Assembly: GCA_934647235.1 (NCBI GenBank)
Contig: CAKUFG010000028.1
Coordinates: 1 to 30,606 of the forward strand
DNA from: an uncultured Clostridia bacterium
Lineage (GTDB): Bacteria > Bacillota > Clostridia > Christensenellales > Aristaeellaceae
Direction: 5' to 3'
Length of the DNA: 30,606 nucleotides
The notes under the pieces were generated by a model. The model saw nothing but the letters and a program-made list of their open reading frames with translations. It did no database searches and had not been told where the DNA came from. This document shows, in pieces, positions 23,422-30,606 of this stretch; position 1 is the first letter of the stretch; every line of letters starts with the position of its first letter. The translations under genes were made by a program, and so were the position numbers.

Positions 23422-25074
23422 TTACACGCTGATATCCCGGCGGCCCGTCAGCTTAAAGAACAGCAGCAGGGACAGCACGCTCGTCACCGTCAGCACGGTA
23501 GAGTACGCGGCAGCGTTGCCAAAGCAATCGCGGATGACCTCGGTATAGACCGAAACGGTCAAGGTCTGCGTGGAGCCGCGATACAGCATGATCGACGAGG
23601 ACAGCTCGCTGATGACCGTTACCCAGCTCATGATCGCGCCCGAGATTACGCCGGGCATCATCATGGGCAGCGTCACCTCGGTGAAGGAGCGCAGCTCGGA
23701 CGCGCCCAGCGACACAGCAGCTTCCTCGATGGAGGGGCTGATCTGGCTGATGATGGCCGTGCTGGAGCGGATAGTATAGGGCATACGGCGCACGGTCAGC
23801 GCGATGATGATGATGGCCGCGGTGCCCGTCAGCGCCAGCGGCGGCTTGGCAAAGGCATACAGGAAGCAGATACCAAGCACGGAGCCGGGAATGATATAGG
23901 GCAGCATGGTCAGCGTATCCACGGTGGTGGTGATGATGGACTTGCGGCGCACGGCCAGGTAGGCAATCAGCACGCCCAGCACAATCACCAGCGCGATGGC
24001 GCACAGGCCGTACAGGTAGGTATTGGGGATGACCAGCTTGTTCTTAGAGAAGATCGTCTCGTAGTTTACAAGCGAAAACTGATTGGTAAAGATGCCGGGC
24101 GTGGACTCCTTGAGGAAGGAGGTGACGATCACCGTCAGCTGCGGCAGCATGGCCATGAGCACCACAAAGTATACGAAGACGTGGCACAGGATCCTGGGCA
24201 GCGTGCGCTGCGGACGGGGCAGCATGGGCTTGAGCGCCGACATGGAGTAGGAATGCCGGTGCGAAATCCACCGCTGCAGGAAGAAGAAGATCAGCGTAAT
24301 CGCCATGATAATCACGCACAGCGCGGCGGCAAAATAGCTGTCGTTGGTCACTTCGCCCATGAACTGGTTATACAGCACCACCGGGAAGGTGCGATAGCCC
24401 TCGCCGATCAGCATGGGCGTGCCGAAATCGGAGAACACGCGCATGAACACCAGCAGGGAGGAGGCCAGCACCGTAGGCAGCACCAGCGGCAGGATGATGC
24501 CCGTAACGCGCTGGAAGTTGTTGGCGCCCAGGCTTTCGGCAGCCTCGTTCAGGGAGTTATCCAGGTTTTGCAGCGCGCCGCAGACATACATATACACCAG
24601 CGGGAAGGACTGGAGCGAGAATACCAGCACAATGCCCGCAAAGCCGTATATGCCGCCAAACGACGTGCCGAAGATCGCGTTGATCCACTTGGTAAACAGG
24701 CCGTTGCGGCCCAGCAGCTGAATCCACGCATACGCGCCGATGAAGGGCGGGGACAGGTAGCTGACCACAATGCAGATGTTCAGCGCCTTGCTGCCCGCGA
24801 TGCGGTATTGGCGCGTGATGTAGGCAATCACAAGCCCCAGCGTCGCGCTGATCAGCGTGGATACAACAGTCACCTTGAAGGAGTTCAGCAACGTATTGGT
24901 GTAGTACTTGCGGGTAAAGAAGCGGGTAAAGTTGGCCAGCGTGAAGCTGTTATCGGCGGGGTTGACCACGCTCTTGTACATGATCAGCACCAGCGGGTAC
25001 ACCACAAAGATCAGGAAGATCGCCAGCACCAGCAGCGCCAGGAAGGTCCAGATCGGGGAATGCTTCTGTTTCAT
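23422..25074 (-). CDS. FbpB/AfuB-type ABC transporter permease (fused double permease)
   Basis: This membrane permease has both halves of the translocation pore in one 550-residue chain with about twelve hydrophobic segments. Two EAA loops are visible: NEAAESLGANNFQRVTGI (about 177-194) in the first half and IEEAAVSLGASELRSF (about 470) in the second. Each half has the binding-protein-dependent transport pattern. Fused permeases of this size are typical of ferric-iron (FbpB/SfuB), AfuB hexose-phosphate and 2-aminoethylphosphonate importers. The start is ATG 25074, four bases behind the ATPase stop, with AAGGGGTG inside the end of that gene serving as ribosome binding site. It is last in the operon. 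Confidence 0.92.
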   Translation of the reverse strand: MKQKHSPIWTFLALLVLAIFLIFVVYPLVLIMYKSVVNPADNSFTLANFTRFFTRKYYTNTLLNSFKVTVVSTLISATLGLVIAYITRQYRIAGSKALNICIVVSYLSPPFIGAYAWIQLLGRNGLFTKWINAIFGTSFGGIYGFAGIVLVFSLQSFPLVYMYVCGALQNLDNSLNEAAESLGANNFQRVTGIILPLVLPTVLASSLLVFMRVFSDFGTPMLIGEGYRTFPVVLYNQFMGEVTNDSYFAAALCVIIMAITLIFFFLQRWISHRHSYSMSALKPMLPRPQRTLPRILCHVFVYFVVLMAMLPQLTVIVTSFLKESTPGIFTNQFSLVNYETIFSKNKLVIPNTYLYGLCAIALVIVLGVLIAYLAVRRKSIITTTVDTLTMLPYIIPGSVLGICFLYAFAKPPLALTGTAAIIIIALTVRRMPYTIRSSTAIISQISPSIEEAAVSLGASELRSFTEVTLPMMMPGVISGAIMSWVTVISELSSSIMLYRGSTQTLTVSVYTEVIRDCFGNAAAYSTVLTVTSVLSLLLFFKLTGRRDISV

Positions 25075-25078
25075 CGGC

Positions 25079-26158
25079 TCACACCCCTTCGCGGATCAGC
25101 GTGCTGCGCGTTTCCTTATTGAACACGTTTACCTTTTCGGGCACGATATTCAGGGCGATCTCCGTGCCGTCGGGGATGATCTCGCTCAGATCGCTGGGCA
25201 CCACCACTTCGATTTCCTGCCCATCCTTGAGGGTTACAAAATAGTGCTGCGACATGCCCAGGAACACGCTGGAGCGCACCGTGGCGGGAATGCCCGGCTC
25301 GCCCGCAGGGCGAATGGTAAACTCCTCGGGACGCACGGCCACATCCACAGGGCCAGCCACATCCGCACGCAGCGTTTTAATCGGCACGCGATAGCCGCAG
25401 CCAAAGTCCACCACGCCGTCCTTCACATCGGCACTCAGGAAGTTGCTAAGCCCGATAAAGTTGGATACAAACTCGTTGGCCGGGCGCTGATAGATATGCT
25501 TGGGCGTGCCGATTTGCTGAATCACGCCGCCATGCATCACGGCGATACGATCCGAAATGGCCAGCGCTTCCTCCTGATCGTGGGTGACATATACGGTAGT
25601 AATGCCCACCTGTCGCTGGATACGCTTGATGACATTGCGCATTTCCACACGCAGCTTGGCGTCCAGGTTGGACAGCGGCTCATCCATCAGCAGCACCTCG
25701 GGCTCGATGACAATGGCGCGCGCCAGCGCCACGCGCTGCTGCTGGCCGCCGGAAAGCTGGGCGGGCATGCGGTCGGCATAGCTATCGATTTTTACAAGCT
25801 TCAATATTTCATCTACCCGGCGATAGCGCTCCTCCTTGGGCACATGGCGGTTTTTCAGGCCGTAGGCCACGTTGTCGCGCACACTCATATGCGGGAACAC
25901 CGCGTAATTCTGGAACACCATACCCATATTGCGCTTATTGGTGGGGATGCGGTTTACCACCTTGCCGTCCACGCGGATTTCGCCCGCTTCGATGGAGTTA
26001 AAGCCGATAATCATACGCAGCAGCGTGGTTTTGCCGCAGCCGGAGGGGCCCAGCAGCGTAAAAAACTCGCCGGGCTTGATCTCGGCGGACAGGCCCTGAA
26101 TGACAATATTTTTTCCATACGCCTTGGTTACGTTATCTATCTGAATGGCAACGCTCAT
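25079..26158 (-). CDS. FbpC/PotA-type ABC transporter ATPase
   Basis: This is the cytoplasmic ATP-hydrolysing subunit of the importer, 359 residues. Walker A is GPSGCGKTT (37-45), the Q-loop Gln83 is in VFQNYAVFPH, the signature is LSGGQQQR (135-142), Walker B is LLMDEPLSNLD (156-166), and the switch His193 is in VTHDQEEA. The C-terminal part (about 240-350) is a TOBE-type regulatory domain. All catalytic residues are present. The start is ATG 26158 with AGGGAT at about 26166-26171. It follows the binding-protein gene after a terminator-like hairpin, which probably lowers ATPase and permease mRNA relative to the binding protein. Confidence 0.94.
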   Translation of the reverse strand: MSVAIQIDNVTKAYGKNIVIQGLSAEIKPGEFFTLLGPSGCGKTTLLRMIIGFNSIEAGEIRVDGKVVNRIPTNKRNMGMVFQNYAVFPHMSVRDNVAYGLKNRHVPKEERYRRVDEILKLVKIDSYADRMPAQLSGGQQQRVALARAIVIEPEVLLMDEPLSNLDAKLRVEMRNVIKRIQRQVGITTVYVTHDQEEALAISDRIAVMHGGVIQQIGTPKHIYQRPANEFVSNFIGLSNFLSADVKDGVVDFGCGYRVPIKTLRADVAGPVDVAVRPEEFTIRPAGEPGIPATVRSSVFLGMSQHYFVTLKDGQEIEVVVPSDLSEIIPDGTEIALNIVPEKVNVFNKETRSTLIREGV

Positions 26159-26176
26159 CGTGTTATCCCTCGTTTC

Positions 26177-26215
26177 AAAAATCGGGAAGCCTCGCGGCAG
26201 GCGCGGGGCTTCCCG
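26177..26215 (-). terminator. Partial terminator between the binding-protein and ATPase genes
   Basis: On the minus strand CGGGAAGCC-c-CGCG, a CCTGC loop, then CGCG-a-GGCTTCCCG, followed by ATTTTTG. It lies inside a co-oriented operon with no obvious promoter behind it, so partial read-through is likely. Confidence 0.65.
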
Positions 26216-26231
26216 GCGGATTTGATCTTTG

Positions 26232-26261
26232 GCTTTCGCAGGAATGCTATTCCCTGAAAGC
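26232..26261 (-). repeat. Hairpin directly after the binding-protein stop codon
   Basis: GCTTTC and GAAAGC arms enclose an inner AGGAAT/ATTCCCT pairing. On the minus strand it starts a few bases after the TAA, consistent with 3'-end protection of the binding-protein mRNA. Its T-run is on the plus strand, where no gene needs terminating. Confidence 0.45.
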
Positions 26262-26266
26262 GTTTT

Positions 26267-27295
26267 TTATTCCATGGTCATTTCCACATGGTCTACGTAG
26301 GTCTTTACGATTTCCGCCTTATGCTCGGCAACATACTTAATGGAGTAAGTGTCGAACTGCTTGATTTCATCGCTGGGGATCATCTTTTCATTGGTGGGCA
26401 CGCCAGCGCGCAGAGGACGCAGGCAAATGGTGGAAGCAACGGCGTTCTGGCTTTCTTCGCTCAGCACGAAGTCCACAAACTTCTTGGCGTTTTCCATATG
26501 GGGAGCGCCCTTGATGATCTGCACAGATTCACCAGGGAAAATGGTGCCCTCAACAGCGTAGACAACCTTGACCGGCTGCTCGCCCTTGGCCTGCAGCTCC
26601 ACGCAGGGATCCTCATAGCTCAGACCCACGGCATATTCGCCGTTGGCCACGCCGTTGTACACCTGAGAGGAGGAGGAGGCAACCTTGCCATCCAGGTTGA
26701 CCAGGAACTTATCGATGAAGTCCCAGGCTTCCTTGCTCATCGGATCGCCATTGCCCATGCCGTAGAGCATGCCGATCAGGCACTGGAAGGCGGAGGAGGA
26801 ATTGGCGGGGTCGGCGCTGATGATCTTGCCCTTCAGTTCGGGCTGGATCAGATCGGCATAGCCGTTCACTTCAATGCCCATTTCGGCCAGCAGCTTGGTG
26901 TTGACGATCATGACGTTGGGTTCGGCATAAGCATTATTAAAGCAGTTGGTGCCATCGTTTTGGAACAGCGGAACCAGCGCGTCGTTTTCGGTGGATACGT
27001 ACACCTCGAACAGATCGCGGTTGGCGGCCAGCATGGTTTCGTCCGCAGCCCAGTGGATATCCACGGTGACGTTGCCGGTTTCCACTTCGCTCTTTACGCG
27101 CTGCAGCACTTCGCCGGAGGAGCCGGTGATCATTTCTACCTTGATGCCGGTCTTGGCTTCAAAGGCGGGGATTACGATGTTGTTCAGGCGTTCATTGCGG
27201 GCGCTGTAAATCACCAGCGTTTCGCCATCAGCCAGGGCAACGCCGCCCATGCACAGCAGAGAAAGCGCAAGAACAAAAGCCAACAGTTTCTTCAT
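26267..27295 (-). CDS. FbpA/AfuA-like extracellular solute-binding protein
   Basis: This is the secreted receptor of the importer, 342 residues from ATG 27295 (MKKLLAFVLALSLL), with AAAGGTGG at about 27304-27311; a GTG seven codons upstream is less well placed. The signal peptide ends VALA before DGE. It contains a Cys (SLLC), but the context is not a lipobox. The mature protein starts LVIYSARNERL and shows ITGSSGEVLQRVKSE, VDIHWAADE and VANGEYAVGLSYEDPC, the arrangement of the FbpA/AfuA/PhnS group. The adjacent Tyr pair that binds Fe3+ in classical FbpA proteins is not seen; this region reads SYEDPC. Iron is therefore uncertain, and an organophosphate such as a hexose phosphate or 2-aminoethylphosphonate is also possible. 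It is the first gene of the operon. Confidence 0.85.
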   Translation of the reverse strand: MKKLLAFVLALSLLCMGGVALADGETLVIYSARNERLNNIVIPAFEAKTGIKVEMITGSSGEVLQRVKSEVETGNVTVDIHWAADETMLAANRDLFEVYVSTENDALVPLFQNDGTNCFNNAYAEPNVMIVNTKLLAEMGIEVNGYADLIQPELKGKIISADPANSSSAFQCLIGMLYGMGNGDPMSKEAWDFIDKFLVNLDGKVASSSSQVYNGVANGEYAVGLSYEDPCVELQAKGEQPVKVVYAVEGTIFPGESVQIIKGAPHMENAKKFVDFVLSEESQNAVASTICLRPLRAGVPTNEKMIPSDEIKQFDTYSIKYVAEHKAEIVKTYVDHVEMTME

Positions 27296-27319
27296 TTTCA
27301 GAAGACCACCTTTCACATT

Positions 27320-27336
27320 TGGGCGTTTTTAGCCCA
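27320..27336 (-). repeat. Short inverted repeat in the leader of the FbpA-like operon
   Basis: TGGGC, 7 nt, GCCCA lies at about +6 to +22 of the predicted transcript. It may be an operator or a small leader hairpin. Confidence 0.35.
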
Positions 27337-27347
27337 TCTTTGATATA

Positions 27348-27376
27348 ATTGTACACGGCTTTGTGCATTTTGTCAA
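27348..27376 (-). promoter_or_regulatory. Promoter of the FbpABC/AfuABC-like operon
   Basis: On the minus strand: perfect TTGACA (27371-27376), a 17-bp spacer and TACAAT (27348-27353). It is one of the strongest promoters in the window. Confidence 0.8.
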
Positions 27377-27438
27377 TACCGCGCAGACAGAATTTTGCTT
27401 TTCTACGTAAATTGTGCTTTTTCGAGCGCATAGAAATA

Positions 27439-27460
27439 GCGCCCGCGCAAGGGCGGGCGC
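27439..27460 (-). terminator. Possible terminator after the dipeptidase gene
   Basis: GCGCCCGC and GCGGGCGC form a perfect 8-bp GC-rich stem, 25 bp behind the stop. On the minus strand it is followed only by TATTTCT, so the T-run is weak. Confidence 0.45.
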
Positions 27461-27484
27461 CATGGCTGTTTTTTGAAATTTCAA

Positions 27485-28942
27485 TTAATTATCGCCGCGA
27501 TGATAGCGGATCTTCATATTCTCAGAGGCGTTGCGCAGCACCTGCCCCAGCGCCTTATCGGATTCGGCCCTGACCATTTCGGCGATCTTCTTGTTGGCCT
27601 CAGCCAGCAGGGCCGGATCGTTTTTCGCAGAAAACTTTTCGTCATATTCGCACAAAAGCTTTCTGCCCTTGTTCCAGACGGCGTTCTGATAGCGCTCGTC
27701 CAGCAGAATCGCCTTGAAATAGTGCGCGTCGGTCAGGGCGGCAATCAGGCGGCTGTGCCAATACATGCTGTCGGTGGAAACGGTATCCTTTGTGGCGCTG
27801 AAATAGGCCGGCAGGCTGTCCACCGCCGTATACAGCGGGAAGCAGGCCGTAAAGCCGCTGCCGCCCATGGAAAACCACTGCACGCCCTTGAGCGCGTCGG
27901 GCATATAGCCGCGAATCTGCATGATGCCGCACACATCGCTGTTGGGCACGCCGATGGTGCGGTACTTGCCATGGAAGGCCGCCGTTTTATCATAGGGATC
28001 ATAGGGCGTGCCCTGATAGTGCGAGCCCAGCAGGTAGCGGATATCCTCGACCGTGATCCTGCGCTCGGGCACAAAGGACCAGGGCAGATCGTTGCTTTCG
28101 GGGGTGAAATCCGCGTTGGGGCCATCCCAGCGATAGGTGCGCTCCAGCAGATACCGGGCCATAAACCAGGCTCTGGGCGTGTTGTAGATATGGTCGCTGT
28201 CGCTTCTGGAGCCAAAAGCCAGACGGGGATTGAAGCCCTCGCCCAGTCCAGTGTAGAGGTGATTTTTCTCCACAAAGTCCTTCAGATCGGCCGAACAAAG
28301 GTTCTCCCTGCCCGCGCCGTAAGCGTCCTCAAAGTCAAAATGATCCAGGCCAAACTGGTTGGGCATGATGACCACACGGTCGTCCGGCACACGCTTGGCA
28401 ATCCAGTGGTGCCCGCCGATGGTTTCCAGCCACCACACCTCGTTTTCATCGGCAAAGGCCATGCCGTTAGGCTCATAGGTGCCGTACTGCTCCAGCAGCG
28501 CGCCCATGCGCAGCACGCCTTCGCGGGCGGTATGGATATAAGGCAGGATCACCGTCACCAGATCCTCCTCGCCCAGGCCGCCGGGCACCTCCTTTTTGCT
28601 GCCCTTTCTGGGCTGATACGCCACATAGGGGTCGGCCCCCAGCACCCGGGGATTAGAGGTAATGGTCTCAGTAGCCGTCATGGCCACATTGGCAGCGTTG
28701 ATGCCGCAGGCCGGCCACACGCCGTGCGTTTGGGTCACATTGGGCGCCACGGTATAGCGCATGGGATCGTCGGGCAGCTCCACCTTCAAATGCGAAATCA
28801 CGGTTTTATAGGTTCGTTTCTGATCCTTGGGCTGAACCACAATCAGCCGCTTGGCCTCAAAGCCGCCGTCGTCATTGCGCGAAATCAGCGTAGAGCCGTC
28901 GTTGGTGGCCAGCTTGCCGGCCAGAATCGTCGTGCAGGGCAT
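27485..28942 (-). CDS. C69-family dipeptidase (PepD type)
   Basis: This is an Ntn-hydrolase peptidase of family C69, expected to cleave dipeptides in the cytosol. The start is ATG 28942 with AAGGAGA at about 28950-28957. The N-terminus MPCTTILAGKLATNDGSTLI places the nucleophile at Cys3 in the family pattern (M-x-C-T-T-I-x-x-G-x-x-A-x-x-D-G-S), and SRNDD follows. Other landmarks are GVWPACGINAANVAMTATET, a C69 hallmark, and ETIGGHHWIAKRVPDD. There is no signal peptide. The length, 485 residues, is typical (about 470-490). It is monocistronic, next to the FbpA-like operon on the same strand. With Cys at position 3, exposure of the nucleophile needs only removal of Met and one residue. Confidence 0.92.
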   Translation of the reverse strand: MPCTTILAGKLATNDGSTLISRNDDGGFEAKRLIVVQPKDQKRTYKTVISHLKVELPDDPMRYTVAPNVTQTHGVWPACGINAANVAMTATETITSNPRVLGADPYVAYQPRKGSKKEVPGGLGEEDLVTVILPYIHTAREGVLRMGALLEQYGTYEPNGMAFADENEVWWLETIGGHHWIAKRVPDDRVVIMPNQFGLDHFDFEDAYGAGRENLCSADLKDFVEKNHLYTGLGEGFNPRLAFGSRSDSDHIYNTPRAWFMARYLLERTYRWDGPNADFTPESNDLPWSFVPERRITVEDIRYLLGSHYQGTPYDPYDKTAAFHGKYRTIGVPNSDVCGIMQIRGYMPDALKGVQWFSMGGSGFTACFPLYTAVDSLPAYFSATKDTVSTDSMYWHSRLIAALTDAHYFKAILLDERYQNAVWNKGRKLLCEYDEKFSAKNDPALLAEANKKIAEMVRAESDKALGQVLRNASENMKIRYHRGDN

Positions 28943-28989
28943 TGTTTCTGTCTCCTTATGTACAGTTGATTATCAGCGGGTACGGGAAT

Positions 28990-29019
28990 ATTGTATCACT
29001 TTCCGCCCGCATATGCCTA
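28990..29019 (-). promoter_or_regulatory. Candidate promoter of the dipeptidase gene
   Basis: On the minus strand: TAGGCA (29014-29019), an 18-bp spacer and TACAAT (28990-28995). A second -10-like GATAAT is at 28969-28974, so the start site is uncertain. Confidence 0.4.
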
Positions 29020-29093
29020 TGCCGCCGCCCCAAAAAACACGATAAAAACACAGGAAATTTCTTCAGCGTTTCCCGTCAAGCATGCAAACCCGC

Positions 29094-29125
29094 AAAAAAA
29101 CAAGCCCATCCATTTGGACAGGCTT
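29094..29125 (-). terminator. Terminator after the AAA-ATPase-like gene
   Basis: On the minus strand AAGCC-tg-TCCA, an AA loop, TGGA-tg-GGCTT, followed by GTTTTTTT. It is downstream of the gene ending at 29233. Confidence 0.8.
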
Positions 29126-29185
29126 ATCTCATGTGTCTCCACCTATATAATGATACAAGTTACGAAATAGAATAAGGGGATGCAG

Positions 29186-29217
29186 GGGGTGCAGTTTGCA
29201 CTCCTTTTGCGCACCCC
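29186..29217 (-). repeat. Inverted repeat behind the AAA-ATPase-like gene
   Basis: GGGGTGC (29186-29192) and GCACCCC (29211-29217) are perfect 7-bp arms. A second, overlapping pairing (GGGGTGCA with TGCACTCC, 29186-29204) is also possible, so the RNA could switch between two hairpins. Nothing else is seen in this gap. Confidence 0.35.
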
Positions 29218-29232
29218 TTGCACACACACCCT

Positions 29233-30606
29233 TTATAGCTTCTCGAAAACTACCCTGCAGCGCTTTTTGCAGAAAGCAATGCCGAACGCAGTGATATGCT
29301 CCCGACCTTCGTTGCGCAATCGTTCGTCGTAGCGCTTTTCTTTGATCTGATTCATTGCCGCTTCGCACACGCTTTCCATCCCTGCCAGCGTCGGTGAGTA
29401 TTTTACCTCAATCACGATACCCGCATCCGGATCTTCCGGCTCGATAAGGATATCGCTGAATCCATCGCCTGATTCCGCATTGGACAAAATCAGCCAGTTT
29501 GGTTCGCTCCGCAGAAGCCCCAGCAGCAGTCCGTGATAGAAGTTTTCCTTCTGGTCGTCCTTCGCTTTTGTGTCCAGTATGCTGATCATTTTTCCAAGAA
29601 TCACTGTCAACCGTTTCTGAATTTCCTCCGCGTTTCCATCCAGAAACGCCTGACAGAACGCCTGCATGGGCTTTTCGTCATGGACAACCGTTTCCTTAAA
29701 CCATTCCTGAATCTGGAGGATGAATACTTCCCGCACCTCGCTGTTGGGGATGATCAGTTTATATACGCTGCGCTCAACTTTTCCCGCCTGCGTCAGATAA
29801 CCCGTGGTAAACAAAACGCTCCAGAGGTTATCGATGCTGTTGTCGATTTCGTTGTAGGTCAGTTCCAGCCGAACCGCCTTCTCGATGGCTTCTCCCGCAA
29901 TGAGCCGCTCGATCTCGCCCTGCGTGGTCTTATCGGCTTTATCCACGAAACGCCTGACCAGATCGTTTCCGCTGGTGTTGATCCAGTAGGCCTGGGGTTC
30001 TGCGTTCGGTTCGCCGCAAAGTCGGTCTACGTGGTTGATCACGTCCCATGGGCAATACACGTCCACGCTGCCAAAGCGATAGCCGTCATACCATTCTTTT
30101 GTTTCGCCGTAATGCGCTGTCAGGTTATAATCGTCCAGGAGCGTCTTCACTTCAGCATCTGTGAAGCCGAAGTGCTCGTCGAAGCGGCTGTCCGTGATGG
30201 ACAGCACCTTGAAGTTGTTCAGCCCGGTAAAGATGCTTTCCTTCGATACGCGCAGGCAGCCCGTCAGCACCGCGAATTGCAGGTAATCGTTCGTTTTCAG
30301 CGCCTGACCGAACAAACCGCGAATCAGCGCGACCATCTCTTTATAGTAGCCGTGCTGGAACGCTTTATCCAAAGGCACGTCGTATTCGTCGATCAGGAGG
30401 ATGGTCTTTTGACCGTAATGCTGATAGAGCAAGGAGGAGAGCATCTTGAGACTTTCCTGCACGTCATCCATCGTGTCCTGTTCTTTCAGAAAACGTTCAA
30501 ACGGGCGTTTATCATCTTCAGCTATACGCTCGCTCTGCTTCAGAAAGCCAAGCCTCGAAAATTCCGACCGCAAGATGCGCCGCAGCATCCCATAGGCCTC
30601 CTCAAA
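29233..30606 (-). CDS. AAA-ATPase-like protein with C-terminal PD-(D/E)XK nuclease-like domain, 5' end missing
   Basis: The frame is open through the right edge (residues FEEAYG precede an internal ATG at 30588), so the start and the Walker A region lie outside. The visible 457 residues show the AAA-ATPase_like pattern (PF09820 type): a Walker B KTILLIDEYDVPLDKAFQ, a sensor-like FAVLTGCLRVSKESIFTGLN, and FGFTDAEVKTLL with WYDGYRFG. The C-terminus is a PDDEXK_9-type nuclease-like domain, GFSDILIEPEDPDAGIVIEV followed by KY, with the Asp and Glu-x-Lys residues of the fold. Multicopy genes of this type are widespread in gut anaerobes and their function is not established. The gene reads visibly less GC-rich than the rest of the window, suggesting separate ancestry. 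A minus-strand terminator follows. Confidence 0.85.
   Translation of the reverse strand, partial: FEEAYGMLRRILRSEFSRLGFLKQSERIAEDDKRPFERFLKEQDTMDDVQESLKMLSSLLYQHYGQKTILLIDEYDVPLDKAFQHGYYKEMVALIRGLFGQALKTNDYLQFAVLTGCLRVSKESIFTGLNNFKVLSITDSRFDEHFGFTDAEVKTLLDDYNLTAHYGETKEWYDGYRFGSVDVYCPWDVINHVDRLCGEPNAEPQAYWINTSGNDLVRRFVDKADKTTQGEIERLIAGEAIEKAVRLELTYNEIDNSIDNLWSVLFTTGYLTQAGKVERSVYKLIIPNSEVREVFILQIQEWFKETVVHDEKPMQAFCQAFLDGNAEEIQKRLTVILGKMISILDTKAKDDQKENFYHGLLLGLLRSEPNWLILSNAESGDGFSDILIEPEDPDAGIVIEVKYSPTLAGMESVCEAAMNQIKEKRYDERLRNEGREHITAFGIAFCKKRCRVVFEKL

Noticed and set aside
26232..26268. Plus-strand terminator formed by the hairpin and TTTTTT
   Set aside because: No plus-strand gene exists in this region; the T-run is the complement of the A-run in and after the minus-strand stop codon.
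27228..27295. Lipoprotein signal (SLLC) in the FbpA-like receptor
   Set aside because: The residues before Cys (S-L-L) do not fit the lipobox, which needs a small residue at -1; a type I cleavage site ALA follows a few residues later.
1..30606. CRISPR arrays, insertion sequences, tRNA or rRNA genes
   Set aside because: I saw no regularly spaced repeats, transposase motifs, tRNA cloverleaf signatures or rRNA-like segments while reading both strands.

Overview
The window is GC-rich, densely coding DNA from what looks like an endospore-forming Clostridia-like member of the Bacillota, possibly from the gut. The evidence is a spoVAC-spoVAD-spoVAE cluster with a sigma-G-like promoter, strong GGAGG-type ribosome binding sites, a class B sortase next to a surface protein with a VPVTG sorting signal, and a bile-salt-hydrolase-family enzyme. 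The taxonomic call is inference; no rRNA or tRNA gene is present. I found no CRISPR array, insertion sequence, attachment site or replication origin.

Layout. 3-287: tail of an SH3-repeat protein. 416-2254: glmS. 2340-6722 (minus): a UgpB/A/E-like CUT1 sugar transporter operon in the order HAD phosphatase, permease, permease, binding protein. It is divergent from a LysR regulator (6893-7816), and the gap between them holds overlapping promoters and a perfect 20-bp palindrome. 7920-10510: brnQ translationally coupled to a glycerate 2-kinase gene. 10663-11568: AraC-type regulator. 11670-13082: phosphohexomutase. 13158-13838 (minus): non-catalytic rhomboid-like membrane protein. 13982-15980: a 39-codon small ORF, then spoVAC, spoVAD and spoVAE. 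16174-23365: a three-gene surface operon. 23422-27295 (minus): an FbpABC/AfuABC-type transporter operon. 27485-28942 (minus): C69 dipeptidase. 29233-30606 (minus): AAA-ATPase-like/PD-(D/E)XK protein cut by the window edge.

The most intriguing unit is 16062-23406. One promoter, with its -35 box at the centre of a 22-bp imperfect palindrome, precedes three genes. The first is a membrane-anchored Ntn hydrolase of the choloylglycine hydrolase/penicillin V acylase family, with Cys97, Arg113 and Asp116 at the same spacing as Cys2, Arg18 and Asp21 of bile salt hydrolases. The second is a 1678-residue multidomain surface protein with a VPVTG anchor. The third is a class B sortase that probably anchors it. 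A bidirectional terminator closes the unit. I infer that it is a self-contained cell-surface system whose substrate is unknown.

Other points of note: both CUT1 permeases carry a parallel N-terminal extension with two additional membrane segments; both ABC binding proteins have signal peptides without a lipobox; and an unlisted 39-residue ORF with its own ribosome binding site lies between the sigma-G-like promoter and spoVAC.
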